Of a stretch of 64,000 nucleotides of DNA, positions 1 through 12,102 are shown piece after piece. How positions within the stretch are numbered: the first letter of the stretch is position 1; each line of letters opens with the position of its first letter. Under the pieces are notes generated by a model. It was not told the origin of the DNA. It worked only from the letters and a program-made list of their open reading frames with translations, and made no database searches. The stretch spans positions 8,184,001-8,248,000 of the forward strand of contig CP053167.1 of NCBI GenBank assembly GCA_014607495.2. The letters are read 5' to 3'. Origin of the DNA: Carposina sasakii (lineage: Eukaryota; Arthropoda; Insecta; Lepidoptera; Carposinidae). The translations under genes and the position numbers were made by a program.

Positions 1-282
1 ATTTTAATCGTGGTATGTTAATTTTAATCTAGTTAATAATAATTACAACTCAATATTAGGTGGGTATTGGCAGTGAGTTGTGCCAAAGTGTAATTTCTGT
101 ATTTTGTTGTGTGCATGAATTGTATTCGCTCTGTTTCCATTTGTGGAGACCTGTTATTGGCCCGATGGTTCTAGCTCTTCTACTTTACTCTTTTTGTATC
201 GCTGTTGGTCTTCCGAAAATTGTAAAATAAAATAAAAATAAAATACCTCTTCCTTTATATCCATCCACATTCATAGTCCACT
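1..282. other. Non-coding, A-rich tail
   Basis: No reading frame worth reporting. A run of TAAAA-type units at about 222-246 looks like the adenine-rich 3' tail of an old retroposed sequence reading on the + strand, but I cannot identify the body in front of it. Confidence 0.5.
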
Positions 283-454
283 AGTCTAGTATAAATATTA
301 TTAAGAAAATGAAAAAAAAATCACCCGAGTGAGATTTGAACCACGACCTCTCGCATACCGTTGCTTTTGCTCAAACCAACTGAGCTATCGGGTCAATTAA
401 CTCGGATGACGAATTTACCATCTATTTTACATTACGTTTTTGGCAACGTTATTT
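283..454 (-). repeat. tRNA-like repeat T, copy 1
   Basis: Reverse strand carries a tRNA-like core (321-394) with an A-box-like TAGCTCAGTTGG and a B-box-like GGTTCAAATC. An 8-9 T run directly follows the core. Upstream of the core about 60 bases match the copies at 30.0 and 33.3 kb (GTTGCCAA near the far end, then AAATTCGTCATCCGAG). The anticodon region has diverged. The shared flanks on both sides show this is one copy of a dispersed unit, not an isolated tRNA gene. Confidence 0.7.
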
Positions 455-2309
455 TTTCTATATCTAGGACTATCATGGAACAGAGAAAGAATTACTCTCT
501 CATGTACCTCATTTAGCTAATGTATTATACCCTGTCGCTGTCTATGATTACGGCTAACCAAGTACCTAACCTACTATTAAATTTTAAAAGGGTAAACTAC
601 ATTATTGCTGGATACTAGGAAAAGAAGAAATCTTTTAAAACACCAGCAGATTTTTGCCAAAAAATATCGGAGACCAGAATTAACCTAGATACTCAATTAT
701 TCTATACACCAACATTTCCTTGCGATAACGATAACCCTACGTCCATAAAGGTAACAGGGCCAAGTCTTATGAATCTCTAATGGTGTTTGTAAACAAGACG
801 AGGAAGAAATCCCATTCCGTCAGTATTGCACATCGAAAAGTATGCGCGAGTGTTTTCTTTTGCCCCCAGGCAAGTTTTTTGCAGAATTGCTTTGCAAGAC
901 TGCCGTTATCCTTTTGCGCCTGCGAAAGTTTACACTAATATTTTATCTTCGATGCATTTTTGTGATATTTTGTTTCTACACTGGACTTAGAAGTAATAGT
1001 GAGTTCTAGTAATTGGACATCGGTGGACTCACTGATGACGAACTTTGATTAAAAGCGAACGTGATCTGTTTTTAGGTAGATGGATCCACTGTTGACTAAA
1101 ACACGAGAAAAGGTAGGTGGCATTTAAAAAAGTCGAGAAAATCCATACTGATATTTTATTAAGACATCTTCTTTCGAAGTTCGTATTACCAACCATTGCA
1201 TTAAGCATTTGTTTTACAGCTAACGGCCTGCCTAGATGACACCAACCCTCCTCAAGTAACTAAATCAAATTTTGTGGAACTAAAAATAATCGGTTGAAAA
1301 GGACCGATTCTATTTGCATGAATATGCTCAGAAACACAAAAACTAACTAACAGCTCAGGTCATCAGCAATACAAAAAATAATCACAAATTGCCAACATCA
1401 AAGCCCTGTACAAGATAATTCTCGCGAACTCATTACAAAGTTCGCCGCCATTCGCCACGAGTTGGGAACGAGAGGCATTATTCTTACAGCTCCAATACAG
1501 GGAACTCTCGAGAAATGGCTTTTTAAGTGTTAGTTAAAGCTCTTTTATTTAATCAGACGCCATTCCTGCGTACCATAACATGGAGAAGGAGAAAATATAA
1601 ATGGAGTGTGGCAGCATCCAGCACGTTAAGGCGAGGTACTAGTGAACAAGCGAAAAACACCTTTCTCTAGAAAAAATTGTTTTGGTATTTACAACTATCG
1701 ATCTTGAAAATAATACTCAACATACTTAAAGATATTGTTATAAAATTATCAATAAAGAAAAAGATTTTGTAGATATTGTGTAAGGAATGTGCTAATTCGT
1801 TACACGATAGTATATTCTTTGCTCGATCAAAAATTATCTCAAAAAAAGCTCAATGTAAAATCTAAAACAAATAGTTTGATAATAAAATGTCTGACTTTCC
1901 AAATAATTTTTATCGTATGGTAACTTTAGTACTGCGCATGGTGCATTAGGTGACGGACCTGTGTCAAATTTTTGACGAAAAAAACATCGAAATTTTTGAT
2001 AAATAGCAAAATACATATAATAAATAAACGATGATAAATAAATATAAGTGATATGAAGGTAATTAATTCATTTCTGGTCACGTTTATCATACAGTAATAG
2101 ATAAAATTAATTTTTATAATAATAATTTTAAAGTTTAAGGACAAAAAATATATTTGAGGCCACAGAGTAGAAATTGAACACAGTATCACAATCAGTATCT
2201 ACTTAGATGAAAGTATACCAAGTGAACTAAGAATAAGTGTAAGCGAACAGTGTTTGTATTTTAAACAAAACGAGAATTTGTATTTGCTTATATATCACTT
2301 GTTTCACTA
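455..2309. other. No gene seen
   Basis: AT-rich sequence with many stops in all frames. I see no exon-like coding stretch, no clear repeat family and no RNA gene. Confidence 0.55.
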
Positions 2310-2400
2310 AAGTAAAAACCATGGATGTTTGTTACTCTTTCAGGTAAAAACGGCTGGAGCAATTTTAATAAGTTTGAGTATGAACCCTAGAAGAGGTATT
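2310..2400 (+). repeat. Helitron-like remnant
   Basis: Contains ATGTTTGTTACTC and AACGGCTGGAGCAATTT, phrases found in the better Helitron-like copy at 11.9-12.1 kb. The 3' end is missing. A decayed fragment at best. Confidence 0.4.
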
Positions 2401-3126
2401 AACATAGATAACAGAAACACAGGAGATGGGCCGCTAAGCGCACTTAGTTTGAGTTCTGATGTAAGCGGCTATAAGCCACACTTACATTGACATCTAAATA
2501 ATAACACAAATTACACCCAACATTGATAAATCTCTGACACTCACACATTTAAGGCGGTACTCTCATTGGCGCGCACACATTGCTATCTACTGTGTAAGTA
2601 CGCGCCTCAGTATAGCAAATACATTCAACAAATTTCACACGTACGCTAGTGATTGACTGTCGATAAATTTGTTATCGAGCACTTGCGTTGTTGCACATCG
2701 CGAACAATTTAGGCTTTAGTAGCTGGTCACAATACAATTTTAAAAATGTTTTTACTTAGCTTCATCTTAAAATTCAACCTACTTTTTCTACTTCTCGATT
2801 GAGCTTACTTAGATTTTGAGTTGCATCACAGTCACAAAAGTATGAGGTCACAAATAAAAGGTTATTTTTCTTGAAGGGATAAAGAATAAAGTAAATTCGT
2901 AGCGGAGTCTTTAATAAATTAGTACGTTATGTAAATGTTCGATGGAAATAAAAAACTATAATAATATGCTTATTGGTAGTCATTTATTATCTACATTTTT
3001 ATCACCATTATTAAACGGGCAATAAATGTTGGGGTACCCCATTACGTCTCCTAAAATTATGTAATAATAGTATTTCCTAATTTTAAATGACATAAAGTCA
3101 TAAATATGTCCTAAGTATCACTACAT
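2401..3126. other. No gene seen
   Basis: AT-rich, no coding signal. Nothing recognisable. Confidence 0.5.
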
Positions 3127-3215
3127 AGTATAAAACAACCTCGCTTCCCGTTATCTGTCTGTCTGTCCCTATGTATGCTTAGATCTTTAAAACTACGCAA
3201 CAGATATTATAATTT
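3127..3215 (+). repeat. Helitron-like remnant
   Basis: TAGTATAAAAC, then CTGTCTGTCTGTCCCTATG, then TTTAAAACTACGCAACAGAT, phrases that usually precede TTTTGATGCGG in Lepidopteran Helitron-like repeats. A copy with the rest of that order is at 27.3 kb. The 3' end is not visible here. Confidence 0.45.
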
Positions 3216-3909
3216 AAAAAAATATTTATTAATAAGAAACACAAAAATAAAGAAAGTTGACTTTGCACACATCTACATTAATTTAGGTACTTTGTTACAC
3301 TAATAATAATAAGTAATTCACCATTGTTTTACATAAACATAATATTTTTTAAACTCTCAAAATTATCTACTTAACATTAGTTATTACTCGTAGGTACTAT
3401 TCGCGGCAACGTGACGTATCGACAACAAGAAATGACAGGTACAACTCTATGTCAAAGCGCTTAGCAGCGGCCGTGCGCGGGAGCGGCCGATTCAATATGC
3501 GCAATTATCATCACTCGGTCAAACTGATTTCAACACCAGGCACGCTACACTTAGCGAGCAATGTATTAGGTTCAATCGTTAGGTTACATATGTCACTCAG
3601 TGAAAATTATTTTAACGAAATAAAATGAAATTTGGGTATAAATGCTAGAAAACAAAATTGTTATTGTAACTACCTATGAAAAGTGACCCCTTCAAGTTTA
3701 TGGTCACTTCGATTCTTGCACACAACCACTGAACAAGCAGGCATTATAAAAAAACACTCCCGTGTGACGCGTTAGGCAATCAAGTCCCGACTGATTGCGT
3801 TTTCGCGATGTTTGCCTATTTTGTTCATAGTTCAATTACACCGCCCACGCCCCCACGGCCACTCTATAGATCTCTGTGGGTATTAATGAAGCTGGCGGTC
3901 TATTGACTG
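3216..3909. other. No gene seen
   Basis: Mostly AT-rich with two GC-richer patches (about 3460-3490 and 3840-3860). No exon or repeat that I can support. Confidence 0.5.
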
Positions 3910-4358
3910 GACAAGGGCATTGGCGTTAGTGGCAAAAGGCTTACAAACCTTCGCTTTACCGATGATAATGTTCGATTTGCCCTATCTGCTGCCGAGCTCC
4001 AGTATATGCTTCAAGAATTTAGTGATCCAAAGATGATAAAGAAATCAAAAGGCACATTTCTAACACCTGGAAGAGCTACTGGTCCATGAAGGAACTGATG
4101 AAGGGCAACTTTCCGTTAAACTCAAGCACAAACTTGTCAACATATATACCTCCGGCGCTCAAGGTTTGCCAAATAGCCATGGAGCGTAGTTTCGTTGGTT
4201 TCCGTAGGACAGACCACGTAAGTAACACGACAATGTGCATCTTAACCGGCATCGCAGATCACATCACAAACCGCCAGGCTAAATTTGAACACCCAGACAA
4301 GGACGGCGTAGAGGCAGACCAAAACAGAGATAGCAGAACAACCTCAATAAGTTTCTGA
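3910..4358 (+). pseudogene. Decayed RTE-like reverse transcriptase
   Basis: A broken LINE ORF2 relic. From 3910 the frame reads GKRLTNLRFTDDNVRFAL, then AAELQYMLQEF. This matches the catalytic block of RTE-type reverse transcriptases, where F(A)DD sits after LRFAD and before AAELQ; the relic has T in place of A. After a frame break, a second frame from about 4058 gives NTWKSYWSMKELMKGNFPL and then QIAMERSFVGFRRTDHV, the equivalent of the post-catalytic QRAMERSMLGV-RRTDR block. The two blocks sit far closer than in an intact element, so internal sequence (including the LPVLTYGSETW region) is deleted. No intact ends are seen. Clade name is from motif memory. Confidence 0.8.
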
Positions 4359-4789
4359 CAGGTGGACTCAAAACTATATAAAAAAATTAAAATATAATGG
4401 ACAAAATATATGAATTCATTGAAAGTTTATTGTATTGAATTGAAATCTGTACTGAAATCTCCCTTACTCAAAAATCTTGCCTATATTATGCTCGAAAATA
4501 CGCATGAAAAATTTACATACGACTGTCCATAATATAATTATTTGAGAATGAAATGTTATGATAAAATATCTAATATTTTGCGAATGATATATTTTGAGAA
4601 TGTAATATTATACTCGCTCATAAGCCTACCAAAACAAACTTCCATTCTTCTACTAATATGGTAATGTGGAATTACTGATTTTTGTATGCTGTGGCCTTTC
4701 GTACTATCCATCAAATTCACGCATGCGCATTCGCTGAATTGCATGGCCTTAAACCTAAAGTATTACTAAAAAGCGTAGTAATACCATTT
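4359..4789. other. No gene seen
   Basis: AT-rich, no coding signal. A short - strand frame at 4556-4744 has no recognisable content. Confidence 0.5.
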
Positions 4790-4922
4790 TGCCCCCACTC
4801 ATAACGTTTTCTATCTATATATATTTCAGCACCCACTGCTGAGTCTAAAACCTTTTTTATTACAGTGGAGGACTACATTCCGTAGTCCACGCGGACGAAA
4901 TTGTGGGCAACAAACAACTAGT
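4790..4922 (+). mobile_element. Helitron-like 3' end, degenerate
   Basis: Ends with GTAGTCCACGCGGACGAAAT and then GGGCAACAAACAACTAGTT, the usual Lepidopteran Helitron 3' order (CACGCGGACGGAGTCGCGGGC, CAGCTAG, host T) with small changes. Left end not found. Confidence 0.6.
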
Positions 4923-5049
4923 TCTAATATATCCACGCTAGCGAAAAAAATCCAGCACGAGTAAAAGCAAAATACTACACATCCGTTCTATACCTATATA
5001 GGTAGTTTCCACGCAATAGCATAATAGTTAGAAGCGCAACAAAAAACAT

Positions 5050-5103
5050 CCTAGGACCACAGAACAGGTAATATAGGCTATATTACCTGTTCTGTGTCTA
5101 GGA
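5050..5103. repeat. Short near-perfect palindrome
   Basis: Arms CACAGAACAGGTAATATA and TATATTACCTGTTCTGTG pair perfectly around a three-base centre (5076-5078). Flanking CCTAGG/CTAGG extends the pairing with one-base differences. A simple hairpin of about 24-26 bp arms with no coding content; may be a tiny foldback element. Confidence 0.85.
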
Positions 5104-6195
5104 CACTCCATTATTGTTTTTATATGTAAAATGTCCGTTACAGTGGGCGTGAAGCTTCTCTGTCCGTCCATAAATCAACAATGCGCAAAAATGCAACTAC
5201 GTTCGCCAACAAAGGGATTTTTATTCAAAATGGCGACCATAGAGGATTTTCCAGCGTTTTCGTGCTATCAGCACACAAATGGTGAAGGGTATAGAAGCGA
5301 TACGAATAACAGGACACGAGATAAGATAAACAAAAGAGCTTTGAACATTTGTATATGAAGCTTTGTCATAGTTAGGTACTCGGTAATCTTAAAATATGAT
5401 TAAAGTCAATTTAATCAGTTATCGATCAAACATGTTTAATCACAAAATGATTACAAATGAAAAAGGTTTTTAGGTCATACATAAACTTAAATCCTGTACT
5501 TATTAATAAAGATGAAGTAATTCCAAGTTGGGTAGAGACGTAATAACTTTACTCCGAGGTTTAAAGTGACTACGTCCGAAAGGACTGAGTTAGGTCGAGT
5601 ATGTGACCTTCCTACCCTGCTCCCTAGTCAATCGACATTATGAGGAACAACTAATAGTAACAAGTCTGAAGATGCCTTATGATTTACCTTTTAACATAAC
5701 ATTTTAAAATTAGATCAAAGAACGAGGAACAGAGCAAAACTCCAAATTGCAACAGCAAACGCAGATGGCGTTACGTTTTCGTTTGTAGGTAACTGTGCAA
5801 TCGTTTAGGAATTTCCAGTCTCCATCATTTCGTACTCGCAGAGCAGTAACATCACTCATTCCTAGGACCATGAAGGATGGTTCAGAGGGAGGTGGATTAA
5901 CAAGCATCTGTATAAGAAAAATAGTCGAAAAGAATTAGGTTAAATTATTTATGTGACATGAAAGCTACAATCTACCGGTTGTCAATTTATAATTTAAGTA
6001 TTCTCTTTTATTTATAGGTATTTATTTAAGGTCATATTAACTATTGTGACTTATTTATTGTATGGACTGGCAAGCTAAGTTGGTATTTTGATGATGATTT
6101 TATAGCCGTCACAGAGAATCTATTTAATGGTTATAATAGCCTAAAGACAAATCTAAATGAACTGTAAAAGTCAGTTGTCCTTTATGTCACAACCA
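5104..6195. other. No gene seen
   Basis: A 75-codon + frame at 5131-5358 and a 65-codon - frame at 5710-5907 have no recognisable motif and no splice context; I treat both as chance frames. Confidence 0.5.
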
Positions 6196-6262
6196 AACAA
6201 GAGGTGTATCAGGACCGTGGCACCCCTCCGGGAAAAAGGCGTGATTTTATGTAGTATGTAAA
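6196..6262 (+). repeat. LINE 3' tail fragment (GTGATTTTATGT type)
   Basis: The segment CACCCCTCCGGGAAAAAGGC followed by GTGATTTTATG is the same tail phrase as at 12.64-12.69 kb (CCTCCGGGAAAGAGGC, then ATTTTATATA). In Lepidoptera such phrases end LINEs whose tail is an ATGT microsatellite. Only the end is present. Confidence 0.5.
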
Positions 6263-7114
6263 CAATAGGTAAGTATCAAGTAGATAAGGTAGCACGTAAT
6301 GTCGAATAGGAGACTAGGATCGTAGTGGAAAGTTACCAGTAATGAGTCCATACTGTACTGCTGAGGCAATATTGGCAGTTTCCTTTACATCTCCTAGTTG
6401 TCCTTCCTCCAGCCCGGGACCCTTTTCAGCGTTTCCCTTGACAAACGAAGCAGGATCGTACCGGATCGCTGCGCGTGTGACATAAAGGATCTCTTACAGC
6501 GCGTAAGTTAAAAAAACACTTATATAGGTCGCGGATCTGCGACGTGTCTTAAATCGTAATGCGTATCCGACACTCGTGTATGGTGATTTTGTTTCAAGCC
6601 TTTGATAAGGGCATAAAATTGCAGAATGTTGTCATGGACCATTAAATTTACCAATGAGAGAGACAGAATATCTACTCCGAGGTGTAAATGATGAATTTTT
6701 TATTAAGACTGCTCTTTACATTACCTGGTTTAGCATTTTACATTAGGCGGCATAGGTATAACATCTGAATCTGAAGCATAGTCTAACGTTACAAGGAATA
6801 AGTTTGTACAAAGAATGTAGGTAGAGCTAAAAATAAAATTTAGTCGTTATTTCATAATTCAGAAAATATTGCTATAATCAAAACGAAATAAATAACATTA
6901 GGTATTACATCTCTCAAAGTATTACAAAGAGAAAAGAAACGTGCAAACGGAAAGAACATATAAACATCATTAGGGAAGCAATGCGAGGGCTCCATTTAAA
7001 TAAATATTTTGTATACAAACGCAAAGGCAAACGCCGGGAATATTCCTAGCTGGGAATTTAAAGCAAAGAGCATGGAAACCACAGAGGCAGAAAGTACAGC
7101 AACGGTGTCACTGT
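6263..7114. other. No gene seen
   Basis: No coding or repeat call. Confidence 0.5.
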
Positions 7115-7250
7115 AGAGTGCGTTTCACCGAATAGTTCGTTTGAATGATGGCGCTAGTTACTATGTGTGTGATTAAATTAAATGTGTTACAGCATAGATA
7201 AAATGATAGTTCCGAAATCTGGCATAGGAGTTATTCTATTTAACAGACTC
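7115..7250 (+). repeat. Short TIR repeat C, copy 1
   Basis: Begins AGAGTGCGTTTCACC, contains GATGGCGCTAGTTACTATGT, ends near AACAGACTC. Related copies lie at 19.8, 22.2 and (reverse) 24.0 kb. The ends of the family are roughly inverted (GAGT..GTTTCA), so I read it as a non-autonomous DNA element (MITE) of about 120-140 bp. Confidence 0.6.
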
Positions 7251-7477
7251 TAACACAAAGAATTACGCTAAAATAGGCGCAATATTTGGAGCCATTTAAC
7301 AGCATTGCAGGCAGTTTTGTTTTTACAATTTTCTGTACAGTTTTCTTCAATTCAGGGAGTTGCATCCGTACATTTTACAAGCCTTTGGCTTACCTATTAA
7401 TATACTGCAAGAGAAAGTTGTTATTTACCAGATTTTAGGTTTTAACAACCCTCTCACTGATCATTTACATGTGACCC

Positions 7478-7555
7478 GCTGTGCTTAACGTGGCGGTGGG
7501 ATGTCATTTCTTATCCTGCAGTTCTGACTGCCCCATTTCAGGTACACAGCCGTGA
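7478..7555 (-). repeat. Repeat R-A, partial
   Basis: On the reverse strand: GTGTACCTGAAATGGGGCAG, then TCAGAACTGCAGGATAAG and CATCCCACCGCCACGTTAAG. These are the first phrases of the dispersed repeat R-A (see 29.15 kb). Confidence 0.6.
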
Positions 7556-8805
7556 CTATATATTTTTGGTCAGAGATTTTTTCTATCACGCAAATGATAA
7601 AGGCAAGGATAAAACTCTCGCACAATTCAAAATATTAAAACAAATTCACAGCAATAATCTTATTACGTTGCTGGAAGGTAATTGGCTGTTACACAAACAA
7701 AAATATTTTCTTTTTGAATTCAAATATTTCATCTAAAATTTACCTTTATAAATATTATCAAAACGTTATGATTTGATAAAGTCCCTAAATCTCATAATAA
7801 TAAACGTGTACTCCAAGGCTGAAACGAGTCCAAATTACTCCAATTTCGTTTATAGTATAGATTCTCAGGTTACTCTTGAAGTTTATAAATGGAAACCTGA
7901 TAATATCAGTGAAAAACGTCAAAACTTCTTGTCAGGTTTTGATTCTCGACAAGTTACTAATAAAGTATTATTTTCCTACATTACCGCGGCATGTTCGTTA
8001 AACAGCAAACATTACCGTAACTATAATTAGCAGAAATCAAATTTAATTAACTATGATATTTATTTCTCATTCAACTCAACTTCGTCACCAGCCAATCAAT
8101 CAAGCTATGTATATTAAAATATCAAAAAAAAGTCGTCGTTATTATATGATATAAAATATCGAAAAAAATTATAAATTATTATCAGCTGTAAATCGATAAG
8201 GGCAGTAAGTACCAATTTTGTCAAATTTGAGTTAGTTGTATATTTGAAATCAGCGTAACAAGTTCTACAACATGATCTGATCCTTATTTTGATTGATTGA
8301 TCTGATACCTATTTTGATTGATTACCTAATAATTTCGATAAGCATAATTGCAGTAAGTCTGATAAACGAGAACTCATCCTTAGTGTTACGGCAGTAAAGT
8401 ATGCTTACGCCCAATTTTGAGGCACAACTCTAAGATTCATGTTTTAAAGCTACTACTGATAATGGCAGTAACTAAAGGTACTGCGGTTACAACAAGTGAC
8501 GTTCGTTTACTACAAACCACGACATGCTTAAAGTATCAGCAGTAACTTTACATGCTGTGGATATAGTAAGTAATACCTTATATTTTACATGATTATAAAA
8601 TCTTAGCTTAACAGGAGTAACTAGAGATACTGTTTTAATAATAAGCAACTTGTGGTATTTTGACCATTGGAATCAATTGGAATAGTTTTAAATATAGGCA
8701 GTAAAAATGTTAGTCCTTTATCTTTGTGCGTCAAACGGTTTAAACTTTTTGTATAGAATTCGCATTTGTTACCATCCCAATACAAATTTTGTAAAATCAT
8801 ATTCA
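7556..8805. other. No gene; tandem TGATTGATCTGATNCC pair
   Basis: No exon. At about 8274-8328 a 27-base unit (GATCTGATCCTTATTTTGATT) occurs twice with few differences. The phrase GCAGTAA recurs at least six times between about 8200 and 8960 at irregular spacing; I cannot explain it. Confidence 0.5.
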
Positions 8806-8935
8806 TCCCGGGTCCAATTAGGATTCTAACGCTGAAAGAATTTTCGAAATCGGTCCAATAGTTTCAGAGCATATTCACTGCAAACAAACAAATCAAAGTT
8901 TACCTCTTTATAATATCAGCACAGATATATATTAG
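8806..8935 (+). repeat. Helitron/LINE-like tail remnant
   Basis: Contains AATCGGTCCAATAGTTTCAG, then a run of AAACAAACAAAT, then CTCTTTATAATATCAG. This order is common at repeat ends in Lepidoptera. Class uncertain. Confidence 0.4.
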
Positions 8936-9143
8936 ATGCATAAAATATCAGCAGTAACATTTTTGATAACTTTAAAAATATATCATCAGAAAAAGAAAAA
9001 ATGTGTAAAATTTTTTGGAAGCCATTTTCTCGAAACAATCCCAGATGTACTTACTGCTGTTATCGAAAACACGGTAGTGTTCAATGTGACTACCGCGACT
9101 TAAGAAAAAGAGAGGCTCTTCGCCGAAACCTTTGTTTCCATAT

Positions 9144-9248
9144 ACACAAGACTGTGTTCCCAAAATGGGGTCGCCAGAACTGCAGTATCACAAAGGGGAT
9201 CCCATAGCCACGCTCAGCATAGCTGGGACAGATGTAAATGATCAGTGA
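9144..9248 (+). repeat. Repeat R-A, partial
   Basis: Carries CTGTGTTCCCAAAATGGGGT, GCCAGAACTGCAGTATCAC, CCCATAGCCACGCTCAGCAT and GACAGATGTAAATGATCAGT in family order. Second half of the family unit is absent. Confidence 0.75.
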
Positions 9249-10225
9249 ACTTTCGAAAACACAGCCATGTGTATATTCAAAATCGACGCAAGGGTATTAT
9301 TTTAATAATAAAAAATGAACAGATGACCCACCACAAACTCTTATAACCAATAATCTAACGCAGTAGGTAACCTAACAATAAAAAATTGTTGACGAAGATT
9401 GAATATTGTAGCAGTTACTTCGAATTTCACCAAGCTTTACTTTAAATTTTAAAATCGATGCAAGACCATTATTTAAAAAATTACCAGATGACGCATCAGA
9501 GAGTCTGAAAACCAGCAATGTAAACTAAACAGGGCGGAATACGAAACACTACATTGCGCTTCCAAACAAAGAGTACCTAACTATTATATCTACCGCCTCA
9601 CGTGCCCACAAAAGGCTGCCAAGTTAAATGAAGACTGGGCCGATCACGTCTAGTGTAAGCACGATAATTTGAGGCCAAAGATTAGAGATTAAAGACCAGG
9701 GCGAATTGGTAGGTGCATAAAATCTAGGTTATAATATAACCTATAGAAACCTTTTATAAAAGCGAGATGGAATTTTGATAAGTAATAAAGTTTCCTATAG
9801 GTACAAACGACAAAAAGGTTGGGTCAAGGCTGATGAAAAAGGCAATCTCCATATTAACCGTTCTGTCTTTTTATGATATAAATAGATGTACATAACGTAT
9901 CAGGTAAAATTAAGGTCAAATAAGGAAAAGTCAAAAACAAGATTGTTCCCATAAAGCCAAATACGGCAAGTTTTACTATCTCCTGACCTATTTAGGTGAA
10001 AATAGCAAACAAACAAATAAATATATACCTATACAAAAATAAAGAACAAGTGTGTGTAAGTTTGTGTACTTGTAATCAGTAATCACAGACATAAACAGAA
10101 ATAGACCACGGTTTATCATCTGGAAAGCACACGTGGGAAACATATATGAAGGATGATAGTAGATATGTTATGTTTTGATATTTACTGAATCTACAGATTC
10201 TACAGTTTTTAAGACCAATATCAAA
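9249..10225. other. No gene seen
   Basis: AT-rich, no supported feature. Confidence 0.5.
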
Positions 10226-10288
10226 TATTCTATCTACATCGGACCTTGCTATGCTAAACATGACTGTGGGATCCTTGGAGATCCTGCA
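10226..10288 (-). repeat. Repeat R-A fragment
   Basis: Reverse strand reads GCAGGATCTCCAAGGATCC, CACAGTCATGTTTAGCATAG, then GGTCCGATGTAGATA, the middle of R-A. It stops exactly where the Helitron-like element begins. Confidence 0.65.
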
Positions 10289-10591
10289 TCCTAATATATA
10301 AAATTCTCGTTTCACGGTGTTAGAAGTTAAACTCCTCCGAAACGGCTCGACCGATTTTCGTAAATCTTAGCATGCATATCGGTTAGGGTGGAGAATCGGA
10401 CAACATCTATTTTTCATCCCCCTAAATGTTAAGGATGGTCCACCTCTAATTTAAAAAAAAAAAAATTGACAAAATTTTTTGTTTTTATTTTTTTATGATA
10501 CAGCATACAAAAATACATACAACCATGAATTTTCACCCCTCTAGGATCAATCCCTTTTACATGGCAAAACAACGTTTGCCGGGTCAGCTAG
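10289..10591 (+). mobile_element. Non-autonomous Helitron-like element
   Basis: Starts TCCTAATATATAAAATTCTC directly after a host A (10288) and ends GGGTCAGCTAG directly before a host T (10592): a 5' TC, a 3' CTAG and insertion between A and T are the marks of Helitrons. Inside are AACGGCTCGACCGATTTTCG, an A-rich stretch, and TGGCAAAACAACGTTTGCCG, a hairpin-capable phrase close to the 3' end. No Rep/helicase coding, so it would depend on a partner element. Confidence 0.8.
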
Positions 10592-11769
10592 TATATCTAT
10601 AAATTTATATATTAAGTACCTATTCTAACATCACAGTCGCCATTGGTAGGTATATAAGTGAAAACATTGGTTCAACTTGCATTTTCTATTCCCCCTACAT
10701 CCTCGTAATGTAAGTGAGGGCAAATAACACTAATACGGAACTAGTAGTCGAAAGGTTAAGCCGGCGGGTCATGAATACTGAGCAGATTGGCGACTCGATC
10801 GCAAGGGAGAACCGTATTGGCCAGTTTTATCTGTTCGCGATTTCGGCCAACTTCCGAACCAATCTTAACTTGACTGAGAAAGGTTTCTGCAAGATTATTC
10901 GAGTCGGACCATGAGGCATACTGGTTCGTACCGCAGATTATATTATTTTATCCATACACTAGGAATCATTTTTTGTATCTTTGTCTAAGTATAAATCTTA
11001 CGAGTGCCCGTTTTAGGTTGGACAAATGAAATAAATCTAGCACAGAACTTTCTAAAGCCTACTACTACTCATTTAAGTCTGAACCAAAAACAAAAATATG
11101 ATCTATTTATCAATTCTAATACAACACAGGTATATACATATATTTATAGCTTGTCATAAGATCAATTAAGAGTGTTAAAAAAGGCCAAGGTCGACTCCGA
11201 TTTGCATGGGCCAAGATCATTCACGACTACAGTCCTTTTCAAAGCCTTACGTTTATTGATGTCGCACTGGGGAGGCAGAGAAGCTACATTTTTCCATTTG
11301 TACGTTCGAAGGATACCTCCACATTCATCAACTTAACACATGTTCGTCGATTGCGGGTATAATACTTTACCAACACATTGGTGGTAGGTAATCCATCGAT
11401 ACCTTAAAGCCAACATTGTCACCCAGATTGAACTCAAGTCTTCGAAATGGGTAACTAGGTGCACTTAATTACAAAAAAAAACCTTGTCAGTTAAACATAC
11501 TCAATTAAAATGCACATTTCATGAAACGGCTCATTAATGCTACTACCATTTCAACGCTTCAGCCTTGACGCGAACAAATTGAACATCTCACAGTTATAAT
11601 TCATGCCGTATTTAGGTCAAAGTCGTCTAAGGAAAACAATCTTAGTTTAAATGATCAGTGATCAGAGAGAACTGCTTTTGCGGGGCTTTGTTTGCCATCC
11701 TTGAGCCCTTTGTAGGAAACGGCGTCAGTTGCATGTAGCATAAGCGTATCGTACATAATATACATATAT
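10592..11769. other. No gene seen
   Basis: A 66-codon + frame at 10714-10914 has no recognisable content. Otherwise AT-rich sequence with no call. Confidence 0.5.
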
Positions 11770-11822
11770 AGACACGGCTGTGTTCTTGAAATAGGGGTAG
11801 CTAGAACTAATAGGCCATCATG
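11770..11822 (+). repeat. Repeat R-A, head only
   Basis: ACACGGCTGTGTTCTTGAAA, then GGGTAGCTAGAACT; the first fifth of R-A. Confidence 0.6.
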
Positions 11823-11904
11823 TGAAGAATTTCAAAAAGGCTAGAGTGTTTTGATAAACTTCCTTTGAAGTTTGATATGACTCGGATTAAACATAATTAC
11901 TTTA

Positions 11905-12102
11905 TTTGTGAAAATCTTACAGTGTACAAACACACTAAAATTAAAGGTGAAAGTTTGTGAGTGTGTATGTTTGTTACTTCTTCACGTCTAAACGGCTGGA
12001 GCGATTTAAATAAAATTCGATTTTAATATTTTTACATATCCCGGATAATTTCGACATTTTTTTTCAGCAGTCCACGCAGACGGAGTCGCGGGCAACAGCT
12101 AG
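11905..12102 (+). mobile_element. Helitron-like element (Lep1-type end)
   Basis: Contains ATGTTTGTTACTTCTTCACG, AACGGCTGGAGCGATTT, ATCCCGGATAATTTCGACAT, then CAGTCCACGCAGACGGAGTC and GCGGGCAACAGCTAG, ending before a host T at 12103. This 3' end is the one I know from Lepidopteran Lep1-type Helitrons. The left end is not sharply defined. Confidence 0.75.
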
